DNA of 64,000 nt from Saccharum officinarum (lineage: Eukaryota > Streptophyta > Magnoliopsida > Poales > Poaceae), in contig CM036197.1 in NCBI GenBank assembly GCA_020631735.1, forward strand, positions 46,857,880-46,921,879. The letters run 5' to 3'. The notes under the pieces are model-generated. The model searched no databases, was not told the origin of the DNA, and saw nothing but the letters and a program-made list of their open reading frames with translations. This document shows positions 45,099-53,798 of the stretch, piece by piece. Within the stretch, counting starts at the first letter, position 1. Every line of letters starts with the position of its first letter. Position numbers and translations under genes: made by a program.

Positions 45099-46424
45099 TC
45101 ACTGATTTCGGCTTACCAAGCTCAAATGTGCAGCAAGAACATCCCTGATTCTCTCCCCCTCCTTATCCTTCTCACCCTCAAAGTCCACAAACACATCAGC
45201 ATCAGCATTCCGTTGAATCTCTGCAGTCATCGGCTCGCCGCATTGGAGGAGAAAATTGTGGAGCAGACAACCAGCAACCACAACATACGGCAGTGCCTCT
45301 TGGCACTCGCCCTTCCAGCATTCCTCCAGAAGCCGCCACCGTGCCCGCACACGGCCAAAGGCATTCTTCACCACCTGCTGCCCGTGCGCGTGCACATGGT
45401 TGAAGATGCTCTCTTTGGATAAGTCATCAGTGGCATCCACCACATGCTTGTACGGTGCCACAAGCCAGGGGAGCAGCGGGCAGCAATCAGGCCCCAAGAA
45501 GTAGCGCGGCACCGAGCCACCGATGAGCTCGCCCTGAGGCGCATTGGCGAGCACCATGGACTGGGAGGTGTACAGCTTCGTCCGCGGGAGGATCTCCGCC
45601 GGCGCCAACTCCGGGTCCCACCCGACGGAGACGTCGAGGAAGCGGCCCTCGGCGTCGACCAGCGCCTGCGCGATGGCCACCTCCCCGAACCGCGCGTACC
45701 CGAGCGCGCCGCAGCAGTTGGGCAGCGAGAGCGCGCAGAACCCCGGCACGGCGCGCGCGATCCGGTCGGGCGCGGCAAGGTCGAGCAGCATGGAGAGGCG
45801 TTCGGCGATCGCGCGGCAGACCTCGTAGAAGGCGCGCGCGGCGACGGCGGGGGACGGGAGGCCGAAGCGGCGCGCCACGGCGCGCGCGGGCGCGGCGTGG
45901 GCGAGGCGGAACAAGGCGGCGCCGAGCGTGTGGTCGGGCGGCAGCGCGAGGGACGAGGACGAGGACGAGGCGGCGGGCGCCGGGAGCGCGAGGGCGTGGA
46001 GGAGGTGGAAGAAGGCGGGCTTGGACATGCGGAACGCGTCGCGCCAGGCGGAGTCCGGGAGGGAAGGGGAGGAGAGGAGGCGGAGGAACCAGGAGGAGGG
46101 CAGCGGCGGCGACGGCGTGGGCGGGGACAGCGAGAGGGAGGTGAGCGTCAGCGTCTGGAGATGGAGCGGGAGCTGCGCGAGGAGGCGGGATACGGCGCGC
46201 GCCGCGGAGAGGAGGAGCGGGTCCAGCGCCAGCGTCTGGGACGGGCGCAGCAGGAGGTCGCGGTCGGACGCGAACCGCAGTGCCAGGGTGACGGACGACG
46301 CGAGCAGCGCCAGCAGCGACGTCAGCTGCGGAGGCGACTGGGGAGCCGCCGCCGGCGCCGGCGGTGGAGACGATGGCGCGGGAATGGGCGCGCGGCGGGA
46401 GCGCTTGCGGCCGGAGGTGACCAT
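45099..46424 (-). CDS. ALP1-like domesticated Harbinger nuclease (DDE_Tnp_4 family), intronless
   Basis: One frame of 441 residues starts at the ATG at 46424. Residues 1-20 are basic (GRKRSRRAP), about 20-115 Pro/Ser/Leu-rich. From about 120 the text follows PIF/Harbinger transposases: WRDAFRMSKPAFFHLLHAL, an HTH-like stretch (ALFRLAHAAPARAVARRFGL), LPNCCGALGYARF, LVDAEGRFLDVSVGWD, CPLLPWLVAPYK, QQVVKNAFGRVRARWRLLEE, GCLLHNFL. Active relatives have GAID, PGSxHD and VVExAFG at the catalytic places. Here these read GALG, DPELAP and VVKNAFG, so all three acidic residues seem lost. Arabidopsis ALP1 is such a catalytically dead, domesticated transposase that associates with Polycomb PRC2. A single copy without terminal repeats, with an intact frame, fits a host gene. 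Which ALP1-like orthologue it is remains open. Confidence 0.85.
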   Translation of the reverse strand: MVTSGRKRSRRAPIPAPSSPPPAPAAAPQSPPQLTSLLALLASSVTLALRFASDRDLLLRPSQTLALDPLLLSAARAVSRLLAQLPLHLQTLTLTSLSLSPPTPSPPLPSSWFLRLLSSPSLPDSAWRDAFRMSKPAFFHLLHALALPAPAASSSSSSLALPPDHTLGAALFRLAHAAPARAVARRFGLPSPAVAARAFYEVCRAIAERLSMLLDLAAPDRIARAVPGFCALSLPNCCGALGYARFGEVAIAQALVDAEGRFLDVSVGWDPELAPAEILPRTKLYTSQSMVLANAPQGELIGGSVPRYFLGPDCCPLLPWLVAPYKHVVDATDDLSKESIFNHVHAHGQQVVKNAFGRVRARWRLLEECWKGECQEALPYVVVAGCLLHNFLLQCGEPMTAEIQRNADADVFVDFEGEKDKEGERIRDVLAAHLSLVSRNQ

Positions 46425-46694
46425 CCTCGGGAGACGAGCGCGCGCGCCGCGCGTAGTGGGGAGGTGGTGGTTGTTTTTTGCGGGTTTCGGGGAGCTGGAC
46501 GATAGCGGTGGCGACGGCGACAGGTGGGAGTGGAAGCAGTGGACTGGACTGGCTGCACTCTGGAGTGCGCGAGCGAGCTCGTTGGGTCAAGCAGAGGCAG
46601 AGCTGGGCTCCCCCTTCGCCTCGGGCTTGACGACGACATGGGCTTTTGCAGGTTTGCAGCTCGCGGCAGTGGGAAACGGTGCTTTCTTCGGGGA

Positions 46695-48042
46695 GAAAAA
46701 TTCACCGGCGCTCCCGGAACTTGCCAGGCGTTGTCAATTACGTGCTGAAATTTGAATAGTGTATTTTTGGTTCATGAAATTGGTTTCAGATGTTATCTAG
46801 GTTTTTAAATTTAGCTTTGGGTGTTACTTAGGTACCTGAATTTTAAACAGTGTATTTTTGAGTCTCTAAACTTAGCTTCGGGTGTCATCTAGATCTCTGA
46901 ACTTCACTTCGGGTGTCATCTAGGTCCCAATGTTGATGTGGCGCGTTCCTGTATGTGGGGCCCACATGTCATACGGTTATATTTCTATTTCAGGGTACTG
47001 TAGCTACAATTTCTAAAATATTCTAAAAATTGTATCTTTTTCATGTGATCTCGGATGAAGATAATTTTTATATGAAAAATGTAGCTCTCGATGAGATCTA
47101 CAACTTCCTAGTTTTGAGTTTTTTAATTTGAGATCATTAAAATGCTTTAAAAAATTAAACAAATTTTCAGCAGTATATTAATCGCGTACAAGCGCTTGTC
47201 GCCTTGGAAAAATCATATCTTTTTTTATATGCTGTCAAATGGAGATGATTTCTATATGAAAGTTGTAGGTCTCGATGAGATCTGCGACTTTCTAGTTTTG
47301 AGTTTTTTTAATTTGAGGTCGCTAAAATGCTCAAAAAAAAATTAAACAAATTTTCAACAGTATATTAATTCTTGAAATTTTGTTTAGTTTTTTTTGAGCA
47401 TTTTAGCAACCTTAAATTAAAAAACTCAAAACTAGAAAGTCGCAGATCTCATTGAGAGCTACAACTTTCATATAGAAATTATTTCCATTTGACAACATAT
47501 AAAAAAGATATGATTTTTCCAAGACAACAAGCGCTTGTACGCGATTAATATACTGTTGAAAATTTGTTTATTTTTTTAAACAGTTTAATGATCTCAAATT
47601 TAAAAAAACTCAAAACTAGAAAGTTGTAGATCTCGTCTAGAGCTACATTTTTCATATAAAAATCATCTTCATCCGAGATCACATGAAAAAGATACAATTT
47701 TTGGAATATTTTAGAAATTATAGCTACAGTACTCTCGAAATAGAAATATAACCGCCTGACATGTGGGTCTCACATGTAAAACCGCGTCACGTCAGCATTG
47801 GGACCTAGATGACACCCGAAGCCAAGTTCAGGGACCCAGATAACACCCGAAGCCAAGTTCACAGACCCAAAAATACACTGTTCAAAGTTCGGGGACCTAA
47901 GTGACACCCAAAGCTAAGTTCAAGGACCTAGATGACACCTGAAGCCAAGTTCAGAGACCCAAAAATACACTATTCAAAATTTAAGGACGTCAGTGACACT
48001 AGCTGCCAAATTCAGAAACCGCCGGTAAATTTTTCTCTTCCT
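46695..48042. repeat. 1.35 kb foldback element
   Basis: Arms 46695-47357 and 47372-48042 are inverse copies of each other, separated by a 14-base loop (47358-47371). Outer ends pair as GAGAAAAATT(C/T)ACCGGCG. The outer third of each arm holds four or five direct repeats of the form CTTCGGGTGTCATCTAGGTC. The inner part has AGTTTTGAGTTTTTTTAATT and TCGCGTACAAGCGCTTGT. No protein is encoded. It starts about 270 bases upstream of the ALP1-like ATG, and a transcript across it would fold into a long hairpin. Confidence 0.9.
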
Positions 48043-48708
48043 CGGGAGACAGATGTGACGGCAACGTCGTCGTGTTCGATGGGGCATATGGACATGCAAT
48101 TAGGCTTCGCTCGACTTGTTCTTTCGTCCGTTCTCGAGCTCCGGAATGAACAATTAGGTGCCTGTGATCTATCGTCAACCTATTGAAAAGCGGGTTTTAG
48201 CCTCGATTACATAGCCATAGAATCAAACAGTGGTTGCGATGAACCAGACAATGCTGTCTAAAGACCCTGCTGTCAATAACTGCAAGCTGTCGCTTACTTG
48301 CCCCGCTCAGATTTGAATCTATGATCTTAACTTTCTTGGACAGATAGGCGTGCTTCCTGATGAAATGAATGGATATCTGATGCTGTATTCCCAGCTCTCG
48401 AATCAAGCTCTTCGGACATGCAATTAATTCGCAGTAATTTTGGTGTCAGGTCAGGTCTGAGGAGTCAGATTGGGCTCGGTTTCACCTGGACTGTGGATAG
48501 CAGGGGTCTGGCCCAGTTACGTATTGGACCGGGCCGGGCCGCTCATGAAAGGAGGGCAAATTTCACTTCATCCTTATATAACTGTCGTTTTTTCGTGTCA
48601 AAAGTTTAACTAAATTCGTAGAAAATATGTGAAAAATTTTTATATTTCAATAAATTTATTATGAAAATATACTCGATGATCTATCTAACAATATTAATTT
48701 GTATCATA

Positions 48709-48713
<5 letters not shown>
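48043..48713. other. Intergenic stretch
   Basis: No gene or named repeat recognised; it becomes AT-rich towards the microsatellite. Confidence 0.5.

Positions 48714-48769
<56 letters not shown>
48714..48769. repeat. (TA)28 microsatellite
   Basis: Fifty-six bases of uninterrupted TA in AT-rich sequence. Confidence 0.95.
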
Positions 48770-48773
<4 letters not shown>

Positions 48774-48882
48774 TATTTTTCGGGAAACGAAAACGATAGT
48801 TATTTAGGGACCGAGGGATTACGGCCGACCGCGGCTGCCATGCTAACGGGTGCTAACAAGGCGTTCTCTTTGTCACGCTGTT

Positions 48883-49160
48883 TTTTAGGATCAGGTACAA
48901 CTTGAACGCACACAACCCACCCGCTCCACACTCACACCACGCGCGCGCACAAGCGTGCGCATCCGTACACACGCAAAGAAGAGATTGGGAGGCTTTCTAG
49001 CCTCAAGTGTGTGGCAAACGCGTAGTGCCACCGAACGCGCACGCGTGCGTGTATTCTGCAAATTCTATAAAAAAAACCAAAAAATAGGTGTGACACCAGG
49101 GTTTGAACCCTGGTGGGTAGCGTCCCACTGAACTGCCCCTACTACTGAACCACAGGCCCA
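48883..49160 (-). mobile_element. tRNA-derived SINE with 19-base target duplication
   Basis: On the minus strand the element starts TGGGCCTGTGG. It has an A box TGGTTCAGTAGTAGG (49152-49138) and a B box GGGTTCAAACC (49110-49100), an internal RNA polymerase III promoter, then an unrelated body and a short A tail (plus T run 48883-48886). Flanks TTCTCTTTGTCACGCTGTT (48864-48882) and TTCGCTTTGTCGCGTTGTT (49161-49179) match at 16 of 19 bases. Length, 278 bases, suits plant SINEs. Confidence 0.85.
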
Positions 49161-49179
49161 TTCGCTTTGTCGCGTTGTT

Positions 49180-49628
49180 GGAAATGTGCAACAAAAGGAG
49201 CATCAGGATGAACTAAGCTAAACTTTAGTCCATGTTTTGAATGCTAAATAGAAGGTTTAAATGTGAATTAAGCTTGGTCTAACAAAACTAATAGAGTTTA
49301 AATTGATGAGTAGAACTCAATAGAAAAAAGAAAATTTTAATTAGTTCGCGTTTACGACAAATTAGTCCGAAAATAGGCCTAAAAGCTAAACGTCGTACCA
49401 TGTGAATTGGCACGACAGGACTGCCGCTAGCTCTTTCCTACTTACTCCGTTCCAAAACAAGTCCACATCTCGCTTCACGAGGAGCCAAACCGTCGGCGTT
49501 TGGCCCTGCGGGGGTCCTAAGCCAACGAGTGAATCAAATGTTGCATGTCCCTAATCTGGATGGTGATGCAAAGAGAGTACACGGAGATTTATCCTGGTTC
49601 GGGCAAAAGAAGGCCCTACGTCCAGCAG
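49180..49628. other. Stretch between SINE and copia element
   Basis: No gene. The last 70 bases (about 49556-49628, with TTATCCTGGTTCGGGCAAAA) resemble text common in grass gypsy LTRs, but I cannot assign a family. The copia element starts at 49629. Confidence 0.5.
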
Positions 49629-50282
49629 TGAAAGCCCAAGTTTGTTTTTGGTAATTAATGACACCAAGTTGCTAATGCCACGTGTTAAGTGTTTTGAGTT
49701 AGGCATAAGCAACACATGTGATGAAAGTGTATGTGGCAAGGAGTGGTGGCCACAAGATCACAAAGAGATAGTGCATGAATATGAAATGATGTTTATGGTG
49801 GAGACGCACATAAAAGGAAGGACATGATGATCAAGTGGAAGAGAAAGATCTAAGAGCTCAAGGCAAAGGTATAATCATAGGGTTTTCCTTTTGCCGGTCT
49901 AAGATGAGTAGAGAAGTGATTGACCGGATTTAGGATACATAGCCGACTATCAAGAGGGGCAATCACGGTTAGCTCGGAAATCAAGTGCCACTAGATCAAT
50001 GTCTTGAGCATATGCATTAGGATCTAGTAAAAAGCTAACATAACGCCTTGAGAAATGATTTATGAAATGCTAACACACATACACATGGTGGTGTACACTT
50101 GGCGGTGTTAGCACAGTTTGTGAAGGCGGTAGAGTTTAAGCGGTAGAGAGGGGTTTGGGTTCCTCTCTCCCTCCCGCCGAGCTTGCGAGGCGGGATTCGG
50201 CGCTTTTTGGAGAAGTGAAATGCCTATTTTCTACTGCACCGGAAGTCGGAAAAGAAACGGAGGCGAACGGAGGTCACAGAGA

Positions 50283-50790
50283 TGACCGGACGCTGGACCG
50301 GACGCGGTCTCTGTATGACTGGACGCGTCCGGTCAGTGTTCAGCGTCTGCGTGGTTTTCAGTTTGATGATCGGACGCGCAGCGCGTCCGGTCACTGATGT
50401 CCAGGGAGCTTACTGGACTCTAATCGGACGCTGGCACTGTGGCGTCCGGTCAGTTCAACAGTGCGTCCGGTCAGTTCTCCTGAGCGAATCAGAGCGCGCG
50501 ACCGGCGCGTCCGGTCCCTCACGTAACCGGAGCGTCCGGTCAGGCGTCCAGAAGGGTAGAACGAAGCGGAGTAACGATCGGACGCGCGGCGCGTCCGGTC
50601 ACGTGCGATCGGACGCGTCCGGTCTTAACGGGAGCATACTGGAATGCGACCAGACGCGGGCACTGTCGCGTCCGGTCAATCGGTTCAGCGCGTCCGGTCA
50701 CGGCAACGGCTAGTTCTGACACGCACTGTTTCTTGCTGTCGTGTAGTGACCGAACGCGTCCGGTCACCCTGACCGGAGCGTCCGGTCAGT
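50283..50790 (+). repeat. Array of palindromic GCGTCCGGTC words in U3 (5' LTR)
   Basis: Twelve copies of GCGTCCGGTC are spread over about 500 bases, many facing an inverted partner (GACCGGACGC or GATCGGACGC), so several full palindromes around GGACGCGTCC arise. The array ends about 50 bases ahead of the TATA box. Sireviruses are known for palindromic CCGGAC/GTCCGG motifs in U3. This is a CGCG-centred variant, rich in CpG, that could serve as binding sites or as a methylation target. Confidence 0.85.
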
Positions 50791-50838
50791 GCGTTTTTCG
50801 CTGCGTCGTCTGTAACGGCTAGCTGCGTACCCCTTCGT

Positions 50839-50846
50839 TATAAATA
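50839..50846 (+). promoter_or_regulatory. TATA box in the 5' LTR of the copia element
   Basis: TATAAATA, followed by a leader without strong start codons; this copy would drive the element's RNA. Confidence 0.75.
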
Positions 50847-51649
50847 GACGTTGGCCGGGGTTTGAGGGCAACTCTTGCACATTTTGAGATATAGAGACAT
50901 ACTTTGAGCTAGAGAACAACCCCACCACTCATCTCTTTGCATAGTTGCACATATTGAGTGAGATTGAGTGAGATTCAAGTGCATTGCTTGAGAGTTGCAT
51001 TCTAGAGGCACTTGATCTTCGTGTTGCTGCGGATTTCTTGTTACTCTTCCGTGTTTCCCGACACGGTAGACGGCTTAGAGCAGCGGAGGTGATTTAGCTC
51101 GCAATTGGAGATTGTTGGAGCCTTCACCAAGTGTTGTAAGGGGTTCTTGATCCTTCCCCGTGGGAGTTCGCAAATTGGATACTCTAGTGGAGCTCGTGGC
51201 TTGGAGGATCCCCATCTTGTGTGCGGTTGTGCGGCGCCCGCCGAGGGCTCGACTCTTGATAGTCGATTAGCTCGCGAACCGACAAGTGGGTGTATCGCCA
51301 CAACGGGGAGTAGCTTGCCGGGAAGCAAGTGAACCTCGGGATAAATTCTTGTGTCATTCTCTTCCCGAGGATTTCTCTTGTATGATTGATTGATTGGTAT
51401 TTCTCTTCTCTTCACGGCGGTATAATCACTCAAAGCTCTTCTCTCGTATTACTTCTCGTTTCTAGCTTATAGTTGTTGTTGTGTTTAGTGAATAGCCTTG
51501 TACTAGACTTGTGTAGGTGGCTTGCTTAATTAGTTAGAGCTAGTGCTTTTGCCTCGCCACCTTTCGTACTAACTCGTGGTTAAGTAATTCTTGTAGAAGT
51601 TTTAATTAGGCTATTCACCCCCCCCTCTAGCCTATTTGGACCTTACAAG

Positions 51650-51662
51650 TGGTATCGGAGCC
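51650..51662 (+). other. Primer-binding site of the copia element
   Basis: TGGTATCGGAGCC, two bases after the 5' LTR; close to the initiator-Met tRNA complement TGGTATCAGAGCC. Confidence 0.85.
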
Positions 51663-51706
51663 GAGGCACCGTTTATTTGAGCTTAACAACCTACGGTGAA
51701 AAAGAA

Positions 51707-53785
51707 ATGGCTCAATTAAGCTTGTACATCAACAACACCAAGAAGGCACCTCACTTTGATGACACAAATTATGCATATTGGAAGGTTAAGATGACCGCAC
51801 ACCTAAAGTCAATCAATAGAGAAGTGTGGAAGGTCACCGAAACAAAATTTGAGGTTGCTAATCCGGAAGCACCTACACCGGTGGAAGAGAAGAAGCTCCA
51901 ATGCAATGACATTGCCATTAGTGCTCTTCATGAGGCATTAGATGACAAGACATTTGAGCAAGTGAAGAATATAGAGATTGCTCATGATGCTTGGGCCAAG
52001 CTAGAAGAAACATTTGAGGGCACCGAAGGCACAAAGACCGCCAAAGCATATATCTTGCAAGAAAAATTTTCAAGCTTCAAGATGCAAGATGATAAGAGTG
52101 TACCGGAGATGTTTCATAGGTTGCAAGTCATTGTCAATGAGCTCAAGGCACTTGGTGAGGAGGTCAAGGACAATCAATTCTCTATGAAGTTCTTGAGAAG
52201 TCTACCCAAGAGATTTGATACATTGATCACCGTGCTAGTAAGGACTACATTGAAGGATTCAACTCCTCAACAAATATTTCAAGAAGTGATGATCGACGAT
52301 TCATATAGAGAAGATGATGAGAAGGATGAGTTGGTAAAGAAGAAGAAGAAGGAAAATGAGAAGAAGGATGATGAGAAGAAGAAGAGTGTGGCATTCAAAG
52401 CCACCACATCCAAGGGCAAATCCAAGATTAAATCATCAAGTGATGAAGACTCAAGCTCTTGTGATAGTGATGACATTGATGAGAAGATGGCTCTCTTTGT
52501 CAAACAATTTGGCAAATTCATGAAGAAGAAGGGCTTTCGTGCAAGAAGGAGGAAGAACTCTTACAAGAAGAATGAGCATACCATGAGATGCTTTAGATGC
52601 CATAGCAAAGACCATCTCATTGCAAAGTGTCCTTATGATAGTGATGATGAAGATGCTATCAAGAAGGAGAGAAAGAAGCAAAAGAAGAAGCAAGAAAAGA
52701 AGGAGAGCTCTTATAAAAGGAAGAATGATTCTCATGTTGCTACATGGGATAGTGATGATTCCTCAAGTGATGATGATGATGACTACAAGAGCAAGAAGAA
52801 GGGACATGCTAGCATTGCCATCCAAAAGAAGGTCTCCCTCTTCGACACTCCATCATGCTTCATGGCTAAGGCTGCTAAGGTATCATCCGATGATGAGAGT
52901 GATCATGATAATGCTAGTGATAGTGATAGTGATGAAGAGGAATTCACTAAAGATGAACTAATCACTATGCTAGAAGATTGCACTCAACATTTTAAAGAAT
53001 CTAGAAAGGAGTGCAAGGGCTTGCTTAAGGAAAAGAAAAACCTTATGCAAGAACTTGATGAGCTTAGGGCATCTTATGAGAGTCTAAAGGAAGACCATAA
53101 GAAGCTTCAAAAGTCTCACATTAAGCTAGAAGAAGCTCATTCCTCTCTAGTTGAAAAATATGAAAACATACCAACTAATGTTGAGAAAGCTAAAACTTGC
53201 AACATAGGCATATCATGTGATATAATTGATGAAACTTTTCATAAGCCTATTATTGTTGCTCCTACTAACCCTTCATGTAGCTCATTTACATCATCCTCAT
53301 CTAGTAGTGATGGTTTCACTTGTGACTCCACACTTATAGTTGAGAATGAAAATCTCAAGAAGGAGGTAAAAGAGCTCAATCACACTTTAGCTAAGGCTTA
53401 TGGTGGTGAGGACCGCTTGCTTATGTGCTTGGGTAGCCAAAGAGCTTCTCTCTACAAAGAGGGATTGGGCTATAACCCCAAGAAAGGCAAGGCCGCTTTT
53501 GCTCCTCACAAGACTCGTTTTGTGAAGAACAATGGTAGCTATTGCAAAAGTTGCAAGCAAGTTGGTCACATAGAGCAACATTGCATGAACAAGAAATCCA
53601 ATGCAAATGTATCCTCAATCAAGTTTAATTCTTTCTATATGCTTACCAAGGGTACAAATGGTGTTCATGCTAAGTTTATTGGTGCACCATGGATGGGCTC
53701 AAAGAAGAAAGCCATTTGGGTACCAAAGAGCTTAGTCTCTAACCTTGGAGGACCCAAACAAGTTTGGGTACCTAAAAAGAATTGA
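51707..53785 (+). CDS. Copia gag protein with two zinc knuckles
   Basis: The frame is open from 51677, but the first ATG in it is at 51707, giving 692 residues. The start (MAQLSLYINNTKKAPHFD) and the following 200 residues are the copia gag core (YAYWKVKMTAHLKS, ETFEGTEGTKTAKAYILQEK). Then come Lys/Glu- and Ser/Asp-rich stretches, a CCHC knuckle (CFRCHSKDHLIAKC), a long charged coiled-coil-like part, and a second knuckle near the end (CKSCKQVGHIEQHC). It ends in VWVPKKN and TGA at 53783-53785. Long gags with a coiled coil are a mark of Sireviruses. The frame is intact. Confidence 0.9.
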   Translation: MAQLSLYINNTKKAPHFDDTNYAYWKVKMTAHLKSINREVWKVTETKFEVANPEAPTPVEEKKLQCNDIAISALHEALDDKTFEQVKNIEIAHDAWAKLEETFEGTEGTKTAKAYILQEKFSSFKMQDDKSVPEMFHRLQVIVNELKALGEEVKDNQFSMKFLRSLPKRFDTLITVLVRTTLKDSTPQQIFQEVMIDDSYREDDEKDELVKKKKKENEKKDDEKKKSVAFKATTSKGKSKIKSSSDEDSSSCDSDDIDEKMALFVKQFGKFMKKKGFRARRRKNSYKKNEHTMRCFRCHSKDHLIAKCPYDSDDEDAIKKERKKQKKKQEKKESSYKRKNDSHVATWDSDDSSSDDDDDYKSKKKGHASIAIQKKVSLFDTPSCFMAKAAKVSSDDESDHDNASDSDSDEEEFTKDELITMLEDCTQHFKESRKECKGLLKEKKNLMQELDELRASYESLKEDHKKLQKSHIKLEEAHSSLVEKYENIPTNVEKAKTCNIGISCDIIDETFHKPIIVAPTNPSCSSFTSSSSSSDGFTCDSTLIVENENLKKEVKELNHTLAKAYGGEDRLLMCLGSQRASLYKEGLGYNPKKGKAAFAPHKTRFVKNNGSYCKSCKQVGHIEQHCMNKKSNANVSSIKFNSFYMLTKGTNGVHAKFIGAPWMGSKKKAIWVPKSLVSNLGGPKQVWVPKKN

Positions 53786-53798
53786 TCTTGTCTTGTAG

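Larger units (their letters stand above)
49629..51647 (+). repeat. 5' LTR of the copia element
   Basis: TGAAAGCCCAAG to TTTGGACCTTACA, 2019 bases, TG...CA ends. Confidence 0.95.

Noticed and set aside
45444..46755. Long plus-strand open frames (353 and 275 codons) opposite the ALP1-like gene
   Set aside because: They consist of Arg/Gly/Glu-rich low-complexity text in GC-rich DNA, antisense to a recognised protein; no domain is visible.
49090..49160. Possible tRNA gene
   Set aside because: A and B boxes are present, but no cloverleaf with an acceptor stem closes; the target duplication and A tail show a SINE.
50155..50713. Open frames in the copia LTR (repeated at 58506-59064)
   Set aside because: They translate the GCGTCCGGTC array and occur identically in both LTRs; no protein family is recognised.
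52279..52735. Minus-strand frames inside copia gag
   Set aside because: Ser/Phe- or Leu-rich mirror text of the Lys/Glu-rich gag codons.
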